Source: Fibrella rubiginis
GTDB lineage: Bacteria > Bacteroidota > Bacteroidia > Cytophagales > Spirosomataceae
Length of the DNA: 64,000 bases
Direction of reading: 5' to 3'
Assembly: GCF_017353185.1 (NCBI RefSeq)
Contig: NZ_JAFMYV010000001.1
Coordinates: 496,001 to 560,000, forward strand
The notes beneath the pieces were generated by a model. That model made no database searches and was not told where the DNA came from. It saw only the letters and a list, made by a program, of their open reading frames with translations. The position numbers were made by a program, and so were the translations under genes. Below are positions 17,446 through 26,349 of the stretch, piece after piece. Numbering within the stretch: position 1 is the stretch's first letter; every line of letters begins with the position of its first letter.

Positions 17446-17841
17446 TTGAACTCAAATCTTCTCCTCTTCGACGGTGTCTGTAACCTCTGCAACGGCGTGG
17501 TGCAGTTTGTGATCCGGCATGACCCGGCGGGGCGGTTCCGGTTTGCCGCACTGCAATCTGATGCCGGACAGACCTTGTTACAGCAGTTTGGCCTCTCTAC
17601 CACCCAGTTCGACTCATTCGTCTACGTTAGAGACGGGCGGTTCTATACCGAGTCCACGGCGGCGTTGCGGGTAGCGCGGGATATGGGCGGGGCCATGTCG
17701 CTGCTGTGGGGGTTGATGATCGTGCCCCGGTTCATCCGCGATGCCGTATACCGGCTGGTGGCCCGCAATCGATACCGCGTCTTTGGCAAACAAGACGCCT
17801 GCATGATCCCCACGCCCGAACTAAAAAGCCGGTTTTTGTAG
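17446..17841 (+). CDS. DCC-family thiol-disulfide oxidoreductase-like protein (DUF393)
   Basis: A 131-residue protein with the family motif at the very N-terminus: DGVCNLC, giving C12-x-x-C15, then RFRFAALQSDAGQTLL and the C-terminal RYRVFGKQDACMIPTPELKSRFL. The start must be TTG at 17446, because an in-frame stop lies two codons upstream (17440-17442) and there is no ATG before the motif. The DCC family is thought to have a thioredoxin-like fold and act on disulfides, but no substrate is established. It sits between two copies of the CTTCGACAGG repeat family. Confidence 0.88.
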   Translation: MNSNLLLFDGVCNLCNGVVQFVIRHDPAGRFRFAALQSDAGQTLLQQFGLSTTQFDSFVYVRDGRFYTESTAALRVARDMGGAMSLLWGLMIVPRFIRDAVYRLVARNRYRVFGKQDACMIPTPELKSRFL

Positions 17842-17964
17842 CATCACCTTATCACTACTGCCGCGAAGCACTGCTAAATAAAAAGCCATTGCCTCACTAA
17901 TAGTCGTTATAAAATAACTAAACCTATAGAGTTTAGGTAGTACAAGCAAACTAACGAAGCGACT

Positions 17965-19119
17965 ATGCTAGCCATGAATTACCGGGGACCCCGGCGGGTA
18001 CGGGTTGACCAGAAACCCTACCCCGAAATAAAGCATCCTGAAGATGCCATTGTGCGCGTAACCCGCTCCTGCATCTGTGGCTCCGATCTGCACCTCTACA
18101 ACGGCAACGTGCCCGACACCCGCGTGGGCTCTACGTTTGGGCATGAATTTGTGGGCATTATCGAAGAGGTAGGCCCGGCTGTTGACAAAGTGAAAGTGGG
18201 CGACCACGTGCTGGTACCTTTCAATGTGGCATGTGGTAAATGCGTTTTCTGCCAGCAGGGACTCTACGGCAACTGCCATGAGTCAAATGCCCAGGCCACA
18301 GCCGTTGGCGGTATCTTCGGCTACTCGCACACGGCCGGTGGCTATGACGGCGGTCAGGCCGAATACGTGCGGGTGCCCTACGCCAACTTTGGCCCTACGG
18401 TGATACCGCCCGACATGGACCCCGACGATGCCGTTTTGCTAACTGATGTATTCCCAACGGGCTATCAGGCTGCTGAAATGGGTGGTATCCAGCCCGGCGA
18501 TACGGTGGTCATTTTCGGTGCCGGTCCGGTAGGTATCATGGCCGCCAAGAGTTCGTGGCTCTTCGGAGCCGGTCGGGTGATCGTGATCGATGAAGTCAAC
18601 TACCGCCTTGAGTTTGTGCGCGACTATGCTCAGTGTGAGGTGTTTAACTTCCGCGAGATGGATGATCCTGTTGTGTTTATCAAAAAACTCACCGACTGGA
18701 TCGGCGCCGATGTGTGCATTGACGCCGTAGGTGCCGAGGCTCGTGGCAATGTGCTGCAAACCATTACCGGGCGAAAAACCCTGTTACAGGCGGGGTCAGC
18801 TACTGTGCTTCACTGGGCGATCAACTCGGTCAGGAAAGGGGGTACTGTCTCGGTGGTGGGTGTGTATGGACCAACAGACAACCTTGTACCCATTGGCAAC
18901 GTAGTAAACAAAGGCATTACGATCAGGGCCAACCAGACCGCCGTGAAGCGTCATCTCCCCAAACTCATTGACCATATCCAGAGCGGGCGCGTTAGTCCAA
19001 AGGCCATTATCACGCACCGGGTGCCGCTGGAAGAAATCGCGGATGCCTACCACATTTTTTCCGAAAAACTGGATAACTGCATCAAGACTGTGCTCATTCC
19101 ACCTTCAGCCCGTGTGTAA
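17965..19119 (+). CDS. Zinc-dependent alcohol dehydrogenase, formaldehyde dehydrogenase-like
   Basis: A 384-residue MDR enzyme. The catalytic zinc ligands are C38 (CICGSD) and H60-E61 (GHEFVG). The structural zinc loop has C90, C93, C96 and C104 (ACGKCVFCQQGLYGNC). The nucleotide-binding GAGPVG is near residue 185, followed by VIVIDEVNYRLEF, where the acidic residue after the second strand favours NAD. An insertion around residues 255-285 is of the kind seen in glutathione-independent formaldehyde dehydrogenases. The palindrome CTAAAC-N7-GTTTAG (17918-17936) upstream could be an operator. The next gene follows after 12 bp and is probably in the same operon. Confidence 0.9.
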   Translation: MLAMNYRGPRRVRVDQKPYPEIKHPEDAIVRVTRSCICGSDLHLYNGNVPDTRVGSTFGHEFVGIIEEVGPAVDKVKVGDHVLVPFNVACGKCVFCQQGLYGNCHESNAQATAVGGIFGYSHTAGGYDGGQAEYVRVPYANFGPTVIPPDMDPDDAVLLTDVFPTGYQAAEMGGIQPGDTVVIFGAGPVGIMAAKSSWLFGAGRVIVIDEVNYRLEFVRDYAQCEVFNFREMDDPVVFIKKLTDWIGADVCIDAVGAEARGNVLQTITGRKTLLQAGSATVLHWAINSVRKGGTVSVVGVYGPTDNLVPIGNVVNKGITIRANQTAVKRHLPKLIDHIQSGRVSPKAIITHRVPLEEIADAYHIFSEKLDNCIKTVLIPPSARV

Positions 19120-19131
19120 AGCCAACCAACC

Positions 19132-19623
19132 ATGGAAAACCTAGCAGCAAAATACACCCACATACCGGGTTGGGGCATTGATGCCGACCCGAAAAATGAC
19201 CCTACCTATCCTCTGAAGCACCATACCGATTCGGAACACGACGGCTACAACTGGGAACGTCCCGCGCAGCAATCGCAGGATGTAGAAGTGCTTCAATCCA
19301 TCGAGCGCCCTAGCCTGCCCGCCGTTTTCGGTACGACGGTGGCACCGCAGGGCCTGAGTGGACAGCTTCGGCGGTTTGCGTTCAAATACAGCGAGTCGCA
19401 CTATGGGCACTGGCTACCGTTATTGCTGGCCGACCGCGTCAATATGGTAGAAGGTCTGGTCGATGATCTCAAGCAGGGTCACATTCCCAACATTTTTGCC
19501 GAAAAAGGTTGGAAAGCTGAGTGGAAGCACAACCCACTGGGCCTGGTGCAGAAAGTAGCCACCACAGCACTAGTCACCTGGGCCGTTGTGGCCTTCTTCT
19601 CCCGCAAAAAAGATAAAGCGTAA
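19132..19623 (+). CDS. Conserved-looking small protein of unknown function, companion of the alcohol dehydrogenase
   Basis: A 163-residue protein that starts 12 bp after the dehydrogenase stop. The N-terminal half is polar and rich in H, D and P (GWGIDADPKNDPTYPLKHH). The middle has RRFAFKYSESHYGHWLPLLLADRVNMVEG, and the end has one hydrophobic segment (VATTALVTWAVVAFFS) followed by a basic tail RKKDKA, which looks like a C-terminal membrane anchor with the bulk in the cytoplasm. I do not recognise the family. The tight pairing suggests it helps the dehydrogenase, perhaps by tethering it to the membrane, which is inference. Confidence 0.75.
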   Translation: MENLAAKYTHIPGWGIDADPKNDPTYPLKHHTDSEHDGYNWERPAQQSQDVEVLQSIERPSLPAVFGTTVAPQGLSGQLRRFAFKYSESHYGHWLPLLLADRVNMVEGLVDDLKQGHIPNIFAEKGWKAEWKHNPLGLVQKVATTALVTWAVVAFFSRKKDKA

Positions 19624-19644
19624 CCTAACGGTAGTATGCAGGGT

Positions 19645-19795
19645 GGCTTCGCGCTGTGGTGGCTTCGCGCTGCGGGCCCTTCGACAGGCTCAGGGTGACA
19701 GGGCAATTGATGCAACTAATTGAGTTGATTCAAGTTCGTTGTCACCCTGAGCCTGTCGAAGGGCACGACGCGCGTAGCCACCACAGCGCGAAGCC
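19645..19795. repeat. Inverted repeat after the dehydrogenase operon, sister of the dnaX repeat
   Basis: Arms 19645-19699 and 19741-19795 match at 51 of 55 positions. The inner part is the same CTTCGACAGGCTCAGG module as at 17287, the outer part is GTGGCTTCGCG words, and the 41-base loop shares GTTGATTCAAGTTC with the loop at 17316. It starts 21 bp after the stop of the 163-residue gene. Confidence 0.93.
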
Positions 19796-19827
19796 AATTT
19801 GCCCGCTGCCACTGGCGTAAGCGAGCC

Positions 19828-20544
19828 CTATTGGCCTGACTGTTGGTGCATCATTACGTTTACCAGTAACAAAATGGCATCATCCGACAACGCCTCGAAC
19901 TCGACTTCGCCGTTTTGCGGGTCCAGTAGCGAGAGACCGTCTTTGGCGTGTAACAGCCGGTTGGCAACTTCAAACACACCCTGCAGCACAAACACAAACA
20001 GGCCATTGGTAGCATTAGCCAAGTTGTAAACACCTTCCTGCCGTCCGCCGTATCGCCCAATGTAAACGTGATTGGCTGACTGGCCGTGTAACAGGGGAAA
20101 CAGCTTGTTTTGGTCCGTCAGGTCGAAGGGGGGTTGAATAGCGGATGGGTTAGTGGTAACTGAATGTTCGTTGAACCAGAGTTGCAGGTAGTTAATGGCC
20201 TCCGTTTCGTAGGGATTGCTAACCGTATAAGCTTTTCCCGCCGCCAGCGATAGTTGCCCAACCTGTCCCGGCTCCAGAAAGTCTGGCTCTGCCGCGCCCA
20301 ACTGGTATTCCAGTCCACCCATGATGGGTAGCAGCAGCACCGTAACGGGCGTTTCTGCGTGCATGGTCAGGCTGGCACCAGGGTAAAGGGTATCGTCGTT
20401 GAGCAAACATAATGACCCAAACGGTTCGCGTCCTTCGGCAGTGTATGCCCCGAAATTGAACGTGTGAAAGCTGCGTAAAACAGCATTCTCGGAAACTCCC
20501 CGCCTATCAGCCAAATAGAGTTGGGCCTGCGTGTGGCTATCCAT
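19828..20544 (-). CDS. Pirin-like bicupin protein
   Basis: A 238-residue protein with the pirin-family N-terminus (LYLADRRGVSE, FHTFNFGAY, EPFGSLCLLNDDTLYPG) and a second cupin toward the C-terminus (GVYNLANATNGLFVFVLQGVFEV). The usual metal-binding HxH of the first cupin (HPHRGFE in classical pirins) is not present, so metal binding and quercetinase activity are doubtful. It follows the intradiol dioxygenase gene after only 9 bp, so the two are one transcript. Confidence 0.75.
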   Translation of the reverse strand: MDSHTQAQLYLADRRGVSENAVLRSFHTFNFGAYTAEGREPFGSLCLLNDDTLYPGASLTMHAETPVTVLLLPIMGGLEYQLGAAEPDFLEPGQVGQLSLAAGKAYTVSNPYETEAINYLQLWFNEHSVTTNPSAIQPPFDLTDQNKLFPLLHGQSANHVYIGRYGGRQEGVYNLANATNGLFVFVLQGVFEVANRLLHAKDGLSLLDPQNGEVEFEALSDDAILLLVNVMMHQQSGQ

Positions 20545-20553
20545 TAATGTGTG

Positions 20554-21288
20554 TCAGGCATTCACCACGATGGTATGCGTTAATGAGTAACCACCTGATA
20601 CACTACCTGTAACGGTGCCTAATTCGTTGGCATAACCGTCGTTGAAAACATTATCACGCTCATTGGTAGTGTCTTGTGTGCCCTTGGTATAGCCGCTTGC
20701 CTGCGCCGTAGTATACACCACATTGGTAACAGCGTAGGGAAACGCAATCTGCGTCACCAACAGTGATTTTCCGGCTGCATTAAATACGTGTACATGCACG
20801 TGCGGTGCCCGGCCCGAATACCAGCCTGGAAAAATGGTGGTGAAATTGACCAGCCCGCTGGCATCGGTGATTTGGCGACCACGCAGAAAATCGACGTTTG
20901 TCAGGTTCAGGCTTTGCATGCCCGAACCCCCATATTCCGAATAGTAACCATCCTTGTCGCAGTGCCATACATCGACAAAAGCCCCAGCCAGAGGCGCGCA
21001 ACCGGCTGCCCCGTTTTTGATCGTAATGGCCATCGTGGTAACCACACCAGTTCGGTCGGCGCGGATATCTTGCCGAACAAAATTAGCCGGCACTTTGGTG
21101 GGAAACGGCCCCTCGGTTTCTGAAGGTGTTACGGCACAGTTGCTAGCCGAATTGCCGTTGGTTGACCCTGTACCTGCTGTGGTGCCGCCGGTGGTAGGGT
21201 CCACGACGACATTGTTTTTACAGGCTGTCAGAACAGCCAGCCCCAGTAAGCTGGAAAATCCGCGCTTCAAAAATTCGTTACGTTCCAT
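20554..21288 (-). CDS. Intradiol ring-cleavage dioxygenase-like lipoprotein
   Basis: A 244-residue protein with a lipoprotein signal (AVLTAC, C23) and a serine/threonine/glycine linker (about 25-50). The dioxygenase core begins at TPSETEGPFPTK, the usual start of the protocatechuate 3,4-dioxygenase fold. Iron ligands are suggested by the tyrosine in GYYSEYG, the tyrosine in PGWYSGR and the histidines in APHVHVHVF. In known enzymes these hold Fe(III) for cleavage of catechols between the hydroxyl groups. Export to the envelope is unusual for central catechol metabolism but is seen in extracellular dioxygenases. The adjacent pirin-like gene is cotranscribed. Confidence 0.82.
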   Translation of the reverse strand: MERNEFLKRGFSSLLGLAVLTACKNNVVVDPTTGGTTAGTGSTNGNSASNCAVTPSETEGPFPTKVPANFVRQDIRADRTGVVTTMAITIKNGAAGCAPLAGAFVDVWHCDKDGYYSEYGGSGMQSLNLTNVDFLRGRQITDASGLVNFTTIFPGWYSGRAPHVHVHVFNAAGKSLLVTQIAFPYAVTNVVYTTAQASGYTKGTQDTTNERDNVFNDGYANELGTVTGSVSGGYSLTHTIVVNA

Positions 21289-21466
21289 GTCGAGATGATT
21301 CTGTGATCAGCTACCTGCCGTCGCTACACCCCATACGCCTCAGAACGCTCAATCGTTGACATCATCCAAGAATTATCTCCCCAATACTGGTTATGGCGTT
21401 AGTTCGTACTAGGTTAACAAGTAATCCGTAACGGAATAGCCAATCGCCCGGTAACTTACTAATCAG

Positions 21467-22981
21467 CTATTTCAAGGTGGTTTCTACACCCTCGTTCAGC
21501 ATTTTGAAGAGGTTGCTGGCTACCTGTTTGCTGAAGCCGGGGAGGGTAGTCAGGTCTGTTTGCCAGAGCGTTGTGTTCGACAGGATAGACGTGACCAGTG
21601 CCGTTACCGACCCCGCCTTGGTTGGGTCAACGTGCAGCCACTGGGCCATGAAATAGGCTGCCTGTTCGTCGCGGATGGGGTAGACAAGGGCCCCTTTTTT
21701 GAGGTTGATTTCGCCTAAAAATTCACCCTCTTCCGTGCGGCGATGTACGCGCATGAACAGCAGGTAGGCGGCAAAGCAGATGGCCATCCGGTCGGGCACA
21801 CTGCCTTGCTGTTGCACCGCCCGGAGCAGGGTAGGCACGTTGCGCAGGGCCATTTTGGCGGTCTGCTGCAGGCTGATATTCAACAAAAAATGCTCGTTGA
21901 ACGGGTTTTTGAAACGGTCGATCACCTCGTGGGCAAATGACTGCACCGCCGCCGGGCCTTCATCGCCCAGGGAATCGTAGGGCACGGTGGGCACCAGGTC
22001 GTCGAGCAGCAGATGTTCGATGAATGGCCCCATTGTAGGGTGGTTCATGGCCTCGGCTACGGTCACGTTACCCAGCAGATAGCTCAGGGGCGTCATAAAC
22101 GTATGTGTACCGTTGAGCAGCCGGAGTTTGCGCTCGCGGTAGAAGCTGATGTCTTCGTCGATGATAACCTGATCGGGGCTGATTGTGGCAAACGACAGGA
22201 TAGACCGTACCCGGTCGTCGCCCTCGATGGCCCAGAGATGATACGGCTCCGTGGCGGTGAGCAGTTCGTCGGTATAGCCCGTTTCGGCGGCGAAGGCTTC
22301 CATCGTTTCGTCGTCGGGCCTGCCCGTTACGATTCTGTCAACCAGCGAGTTACAGAAGCGAACGTGGAATTTAAGCCATTTGGTAAAGAGCTTGCCCAGC
22401 TCATTATGCTTGGCTACGCGCTCCACGGCGTCGCGCAGGCGGAGGCCATTGTCGGGCAGCAGTTCGGTGGGGATTACCACCAGCCCCATCTTCCGTGAGC
22501 CACCGGCGCTCTTGAAACGTTCGTATAAAAAGGCCGTCAGCTTGGCCGGGAAGGAGCGCGGTGGCATCTCGAAAACGCTTTCTTCCACATACGTCAGTCC
22601 TACCTCGGTGGTGTTCGAGATGATCACCTGAAGTGACGGTTTCCGGGCCAGTGCCAGCACATCGGCCCATTGGGTAGGCGCGGCCAATACCCGGCTGATA
22701 GCCGAAACGACCGTTTTCTGGTCGATTTCCCCTCCGTTTTCAATCCCCCGCGACCAGACCGTGTACAGATTGTCCTGCGCCGTGAACTCGCTTACATCGT
22801 TGCCCGTCGATTTTACCACCACGATAGAGCCGTTGAAGACCCCCTGCTCGTTGGCTCGCTGAATGAGGTAGTCGGGCAGGCCGCGCAACAGTACACCGGT
22901 ACCAAATTGCAACACCCGTTCGGGCAGAGAGGTAGTGGCAGGCGATGCAGCGCGGCTTAACGAAGCAGACAATAGATTCAT
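21467..22981 (-). CDS. uxaB: Tagaturonate reductase (altronate oxidoreductase)
   Basis: A 504-residue member of the mannitol/altronate dehydrogenase family. The nucleotide-binding start is VLQFGTGVLLRGLPDYLI, followed by IVVVKSTG and VVIPTELLPDNGLRLRD, typical of the UxaB branch. The catalytic lysine region is RKLRLLNGTHTFMTPLSYLLG. It reduces D-tagaturonate to D-altronate with NADH in galacturonate breakdown. The transporter gene 137 bp upstream on the same strand is of the hexuronate type, which supports this substrate. UxaC and UxaA are not in the window. Confidence 0.9.
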   Translation of the reverse strand: MNLLSASLSRAASPATTSLPERVLQFGTGVLLRGLPDYLIQRANEQGVFNGSIVVVKSTGNDVSEFTAQDNLYTVWSRGIENGGEIDQKTVVSAISRVLAAPTQWADVLALARKPSLQVIISNTTEVGLTYVEESVFEMPPRSFPAKLTAFLYERFKSAGGSRKMGLVVIPTELLPDNGLRLRDAVERVAKHNELGKLFTKWLKFHVRFCNSLVDRIVTGRPDDETMEAFAAETGYTDELLTATEPYHLWAIEGDDRVRSILSFATISPDQVIIDEDISFYRERKLRLLNGTHTFMTPLSYLLGNVTVAEAMNHPTMGPFIEHLLLDDLVPTVPYDSLGDEGPAAVQSFAHEVIDRFKNPFNEHFLLNISLQQTAKMALRNVPTLLRAVQQQGSVPDRMAICFAAYLLFMRVHRRTEEGEFLGEINLKKGALVYPIRDEQAAYFMAQWLHVDPTKAGSVTALVTSILSNTTLWQTDLTTLPGFSKQVASNLFKMLNEGVETTLK

Positions 22982-23118
22982 GGACGGAAGAATAGACCGG
23001 TAAAACCGGCAAGTTAGAACAACCCGGCGATAAAGGATATTCTACCCGGTTGGATAAATAGGGAGTGGTTTAGTCAAGACGACAAAAAGCCCCTTTACTA
23101 CTACGTTGGCAGTTCGCT

Positions 23119-24444
23119 TTAACTTAGTTCGTCGAGGGTGACGGGCTCAAGTTTGGGCAGTACAACGTGAATCAGCAGCAGGGCCAGCCCATAAGCGCAG
23201 GCGGCGATGACAAACAGCGGAAAATAGCCCGTCGCGTTGATGATGTCGCCGGAGTAGCGGGCCAGTAAAATGCCCCCCACGGCCCCAAACATGCCGCCAA
23301 TACTGGTGATGGAGGCGGTGACGGTCTTGGGAAACAGGTCAGAAGCAAAGGTGTAGATGTTGGCCGACCAGCCCTGATGCGCTGCCGTAGCCAGCGAAAT
23401 AAGTGCGATGGCTACGGTGAGGCTATTGGTTTTGGCCGCATACATAATAGGCACCACGCAGAGAGCGCAAATAAGCATGGTTGTTTTCCGGGCGCGGTTG
23501 GCCGACCAGCCGCGCTGCATAAGTTGGGTGCTAAGCCAGCCAAAGAAGATGCTGCCCGCGTCGGAAACGACGTAGATAATGAGAAACGGAATGCCGAACG
23601 ATTTCAGGTCGAGCTTTTGGTCGAGGGCCTCGTTGGAGTTGAAAAAGTCGGGTAGCCAGGCCATGTAGAACCACCAGATCGGGTCGGTAAGGAACTTGCC
23701 TATGGCGTAGGCCCAGGTTTGTTTGTAGGATAACAGCTTGAGCCACGACACCCGTAGCGGTGGCTCCTGCGCGTTGTCGCTACGGATGTAGGCCAGTTCA
23801 TTTGGCGACACAAGGCGGTTGCGTTCGGGCTTGCTGTAGGTAAACCACCAGACAATGAGCAGCGCAAAACCCAGTATACCCGTTATGAAAAAGGAACTTC
23901 GCCAGCCGAAATGCAGGATCAGGTGAGGCACCACCAGGGCCGTGAGGATGATGCCCACGTTGGTACCCGCGTTGAACAGGCCATTGGCAAACGACCGTTC
24001 TCGGCGCGGAAACCACTCGGAGATGCTTTTGATGGCCGCCGGAAAGTTGGCCGCTTCGCCCAGGCCCAGCATGACGCGCATCCAGGTCAGGCCGGTCAGG
24101 TTACGCACAAAGGTGGTGCCCACGGCGGCAACACTCCAGACCAGAATACCCAGCGAAAACCCCCGCCTTGTTCCGATGCGGTCGATGAGCCAGCCGAGAA
24201 ACAGGAACCCGATGGCGTAGGCAAACTTAAACGCTGAATCGACTTTGCTGTACTCCACCCGAAACTGGTCAATCCGTTCCTGCGTAAGCACGTCCGTCAC
24301 CGAAAGTCCGAGCATTTCTTTCCGGAACAGCTCGTCGGTCATTGTGAATGACAGCACCTGCCGGTCGATGTAATTGATGGTGGTAGCAATAAACAACAGA
24401 GCCACAATGCGCCAGCGCATAGTGCTGGGAGAACTCGAATTCAT
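23119..24444 (-). CDS. MFS transporter of the anion:cation symporter family, probable hexuronate uptake
   Basis: A 441-residue inner-membrane protein with about 12 membrane segments, starting at the ATG at 24444; an in-frame TTG five codons upstream is less likely. The first segment has TTINYIDRQVLSF, the NYxDR signature of the ACS family. The loop 2-3 motif is GWLIDRIGTRRGFSLG. FPRRERSFANGLFNAGTNVG is also characteristic. ACS members in Bacteroidota often carry hexuronates. The following gene encodes tagaturonate reductase, so galacturonate or a similar acid is the likely cargo. Confidence 0.88.
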   Translation of the reverse strand: MNSSSPSTMRWRIVALLFIATTINYIDRQVLSFTMTDELFRKEMLGLSVTDVLTQERIDQFRVEYSKVDSAFKFAYAIGFLFLGWLIDRIGTRRGFSLGILVWSVAAVGTTFVRNLTGLTWMRVMLGLGEAANFPAAIKSISEWFPRRERSFANGLFNAGTNVGIILTALVVPHLILHFGWRSSFFITGILGFALLIVWWFTYSKPERNRLVSPNELAYIRSDNAQEPPLRVSWLKLLSYKQTWAYAIGKFLTDPIWWFYMAWLPDFFNSNEALDQKLDLKSFGIPFLIIYVVSDAGSIFFGWLSTQLMQRGWSANRARKTTMLICALCVVPIMYAAKTNSLTVAIALISLATAAHQGWSANIYTFASDLFPKTVTASITSIGGMFGAVGGILLARYSGDIINATGYFPLFVIAACAYGLALLLIHVVLPKLEPVTLDELS

Positions 24445-24486
24445 GGCTGATAAAGGCAACGGGGCAGGGGCTTTACTTAAGGGAAA

Positions 24487-24528
24487 GTTGCAGGTTTAAC
24501 GTCTAACGTTCAACGTTAAACCTGCAAC
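24487..24528. repeat. Inverted repeat at the end of the giant-gene cluster
   Basis: Arms 24487-24502 and 24513-24528 pair perfectly over 16 bp (core GCAGGTTTAACG) around a 10-base loop. It starts 1 bp after the stop of the 598-residue gene and probably ends the cluster transcript. The words belong to the A/T-rich TTTAAA/GTTCAAC family. Confidence 0.85.
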
Positions 24529-24529
24529 A

Positions 24530-26326
24530 CTAACTCCCAACCTGATCGAACTGCAGGCCGCTGCTGCCTTCGCCGCGACCGGCTTCCTTGCGTTTGGCGA
24601 TCCAGGTGAAGGTTTTGCCATGATACCAGCGCGTGCGGTTAAACTGCCGCGTTACCACAGTTCCCGCGCGGGGTACTTCTTCTTCATTGATAAACAGCGG
24701 CTTATCGCTAATTCTGGGTACGAGTAGCGACGTACGCGAGGGTACCGTGTCGCCGTAGCGCGTGGCAACGAACTCGGGCATGGCGGCTTTCTGCAACCGA
24801 ATTTGGGGTGAGCCTGAACTGATGTTGACGGGAATAAACGGTATCCAGTTGCGCGGTACGGTGGTGCCTAGCTCGTATGTCAGCAGCGGCGCGGGTGGTT
24901 GGTCGTCGGGGGGGGCGGGCTTGATTACGTCGGCGGGGATAGCCCCGATGCGTTGGAGGTAAGCCAGCAGTCGGGTCGAGGACTCGTAGCCGTCTTCGCC
25001 CTGCGCCATGTCCGTAGAAACGGTCTTTTCGATGCCCCAGACCAGGTTGGCCATCTCGTCGCGGATGAAGCGCAGTTCTTCCAGCGGCTCGCCGTCCTGC
25101 GTTTTTATGGTCGACGGGGGCAATAGCAACCGGGTGTCGGCGGTATCGTCGGGGGCCAGCGTGGTGAGGTTGAACATCGACCATCGCTGCCAGTCGTCGT
25201 CCAGGCCGCGCCCCGCCGGACGGACCCACGTCTGTACGCCAAACACATCCGTCACCAGGATGCCTTCCAGGTTGGTGAACGTGCCCACGGGCAGTTCGCA
25301 GGGGAGCAGGTGCCAGTCGTTGCTGAACAGCAGGGCAAATTCGGCGAAGAGCAGCGTGGCCAGGTCTGAGGTTTGGGTGTTGAGGTTGCCCAGGTTCGTA
25401 ACCCCGTCTTCAAACGTCCACCAGCGGCGGTTGGGCATGCCGTAGTACTGAATCGGCGTGGGAATGTACGACAGCACGGTGCGTTCGGTGGCGGGCGCGA
25501 GACCATTGAACTGGGTGTTACCCCGGTCGAACGAGTACCAGTCCAGGTGGCCTTCGTAATACTGACGGGCGTCGAGCGAAACGCGGGCATCAGGTTCGTT
25601 AAGCGTCACACCGAACTGGTATTCAAGGTGTTCCGGTAACCATGCATCGCCCGCCACGGGGTCTGGCTGACTGTATACCCGGTCGAAAAGCTTGGCCAGC
25701 TGCTTGCCCAGCACGGTCAGCGCCGACCGGTCGGGACCCGACAACACCCCCAGCCACGATGCGTGCGAGCCGTCGCGGATGGCCGTGAGCAGGGTTTCGC
25801 CGTTGGGAATGCGTCCTTCGGTCAGGCTCAGCCATGCCTCGGTATCGGGCTGACTGGCGCGGTAGTCTTTTTCGAGTTGATCAGTGGGGGCAACGAACGG
25901 GCAGCGGGGCACGTAGATCGTGGCGATGGTGCTTTCCAGCCCCTCGGCCTGCAGCAACCGCACCCACGTTTTGCCCACCTGCAGTTGCGTAAACAGGTCG
26001 AAATGAATGGTTTCCTGCTCCACCTGCACCTCCAGCGGCACGGCATCGGTATACGGTACGGGCGTGCCACTACCGCCAACGTACTGCTCAAACCGCGACG
26101 AGTCGGTCACGAACCGGGCTTCTACGGCGGTACCGGCGTCTTCGCCCTCGAACTCGCCCATCTGCCACTGTCGGCATAAAAACCAGAGCGGGTCGCGCAC
26201 TTCGGCCCGCAGGCTCCGCGAAAAGTCCTGTTCGCGCGGGCGACCTTCCAGCCGGTTCCAGGCCGTGATGCTGGGCACCACCGCCCACCGGGCCGCATCG
26301 GAAAAAAGTAGGGGAGGAATGGGCAT
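24530..26326 (-). CDS. Large protein of unknown function, last gene of the giant-gene cluster
   Basis: A 598-residue protein with no signal peptide or membrane segment. The N-terminus has a tryptophan-rich, conserved-looking stretch: VPSITAWNRLEGRPREQDF (18-35), then DPLWFLCRQWQMGEFEGEDAG (45-65). The middle contains NRRWWTFEDGVTNLG. The end has TTVPRNWIPFIPV and RTRWYHGKTFTWIAKRKE, the kind of motif expected at an interface or active site. I do not recognise a family or function. It is the last gene of the array whose other members are similarly large and uncharacterised. The 221-bp gap to the preceding gene holds a nested inverted repeat, so its expression may differ from that of the upstream genes. 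Confidence 0.85.
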   Translation of the reverse strand: MPIPPLLFSDAARWAVVPSITAWNRLEGRPREQDFSRSLRAEVRDPLWFLCRQWQMGEFEGEDAGTAVEARFVTDSSRFEQYVGGSGTPVPYTDAVPLEVQVEQETIHFDLFTQLQVGKTWVRLLQAEGLESTIATIYVPRCPFVAPTDQLEKDYRASQPDTEAWLSLTEGRIPNGETLLTAIRDGSHASWLGVLSGPDRSALTVLGKQLAKLFDRVYSQPDPVAGDAWLPEHLEYQFGVTLNEPDARVSLDARQYYEGHLDWYSFDRGNTQFNGLAPATERTVLSYIPTPIQYYGMPNRRWWTFEDGVTNLGNLNTQTSDLATLLFAEFALLFSNDWHLLPCELPVGTFTNLEGILVTDVFGVQTWVRPAGRGLDDDWQRWSMFNLTTLAPDDTADTRLLLPPSTIKTQDGEPLEELRFIRDEMANLVWGIEKTVSTDMAQGEDGYESSTRLLAYLQRIGAIPADVIKPAPPDDQPPAPLLTYELGTTVPRNWIPFIPVNISSGSPQIRLQKAAMPEFVATRYGDTVPSRTSLLVPRISDKPLFINEEEVPRAGTVVTRQFNRTRWYHGKTFTWIAKRKEAGRGEGSSGLQFDQVGS

Positions 26327-26349
26327 GGGGTGAGGTGAGTTTAATGTTT

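Noticed and set aside
17239..19795. A composite transposon bounded by the two sister palindromes
   Set aside because: No transposase, no target duplications, and the enclosed genes look like ordinary residents.
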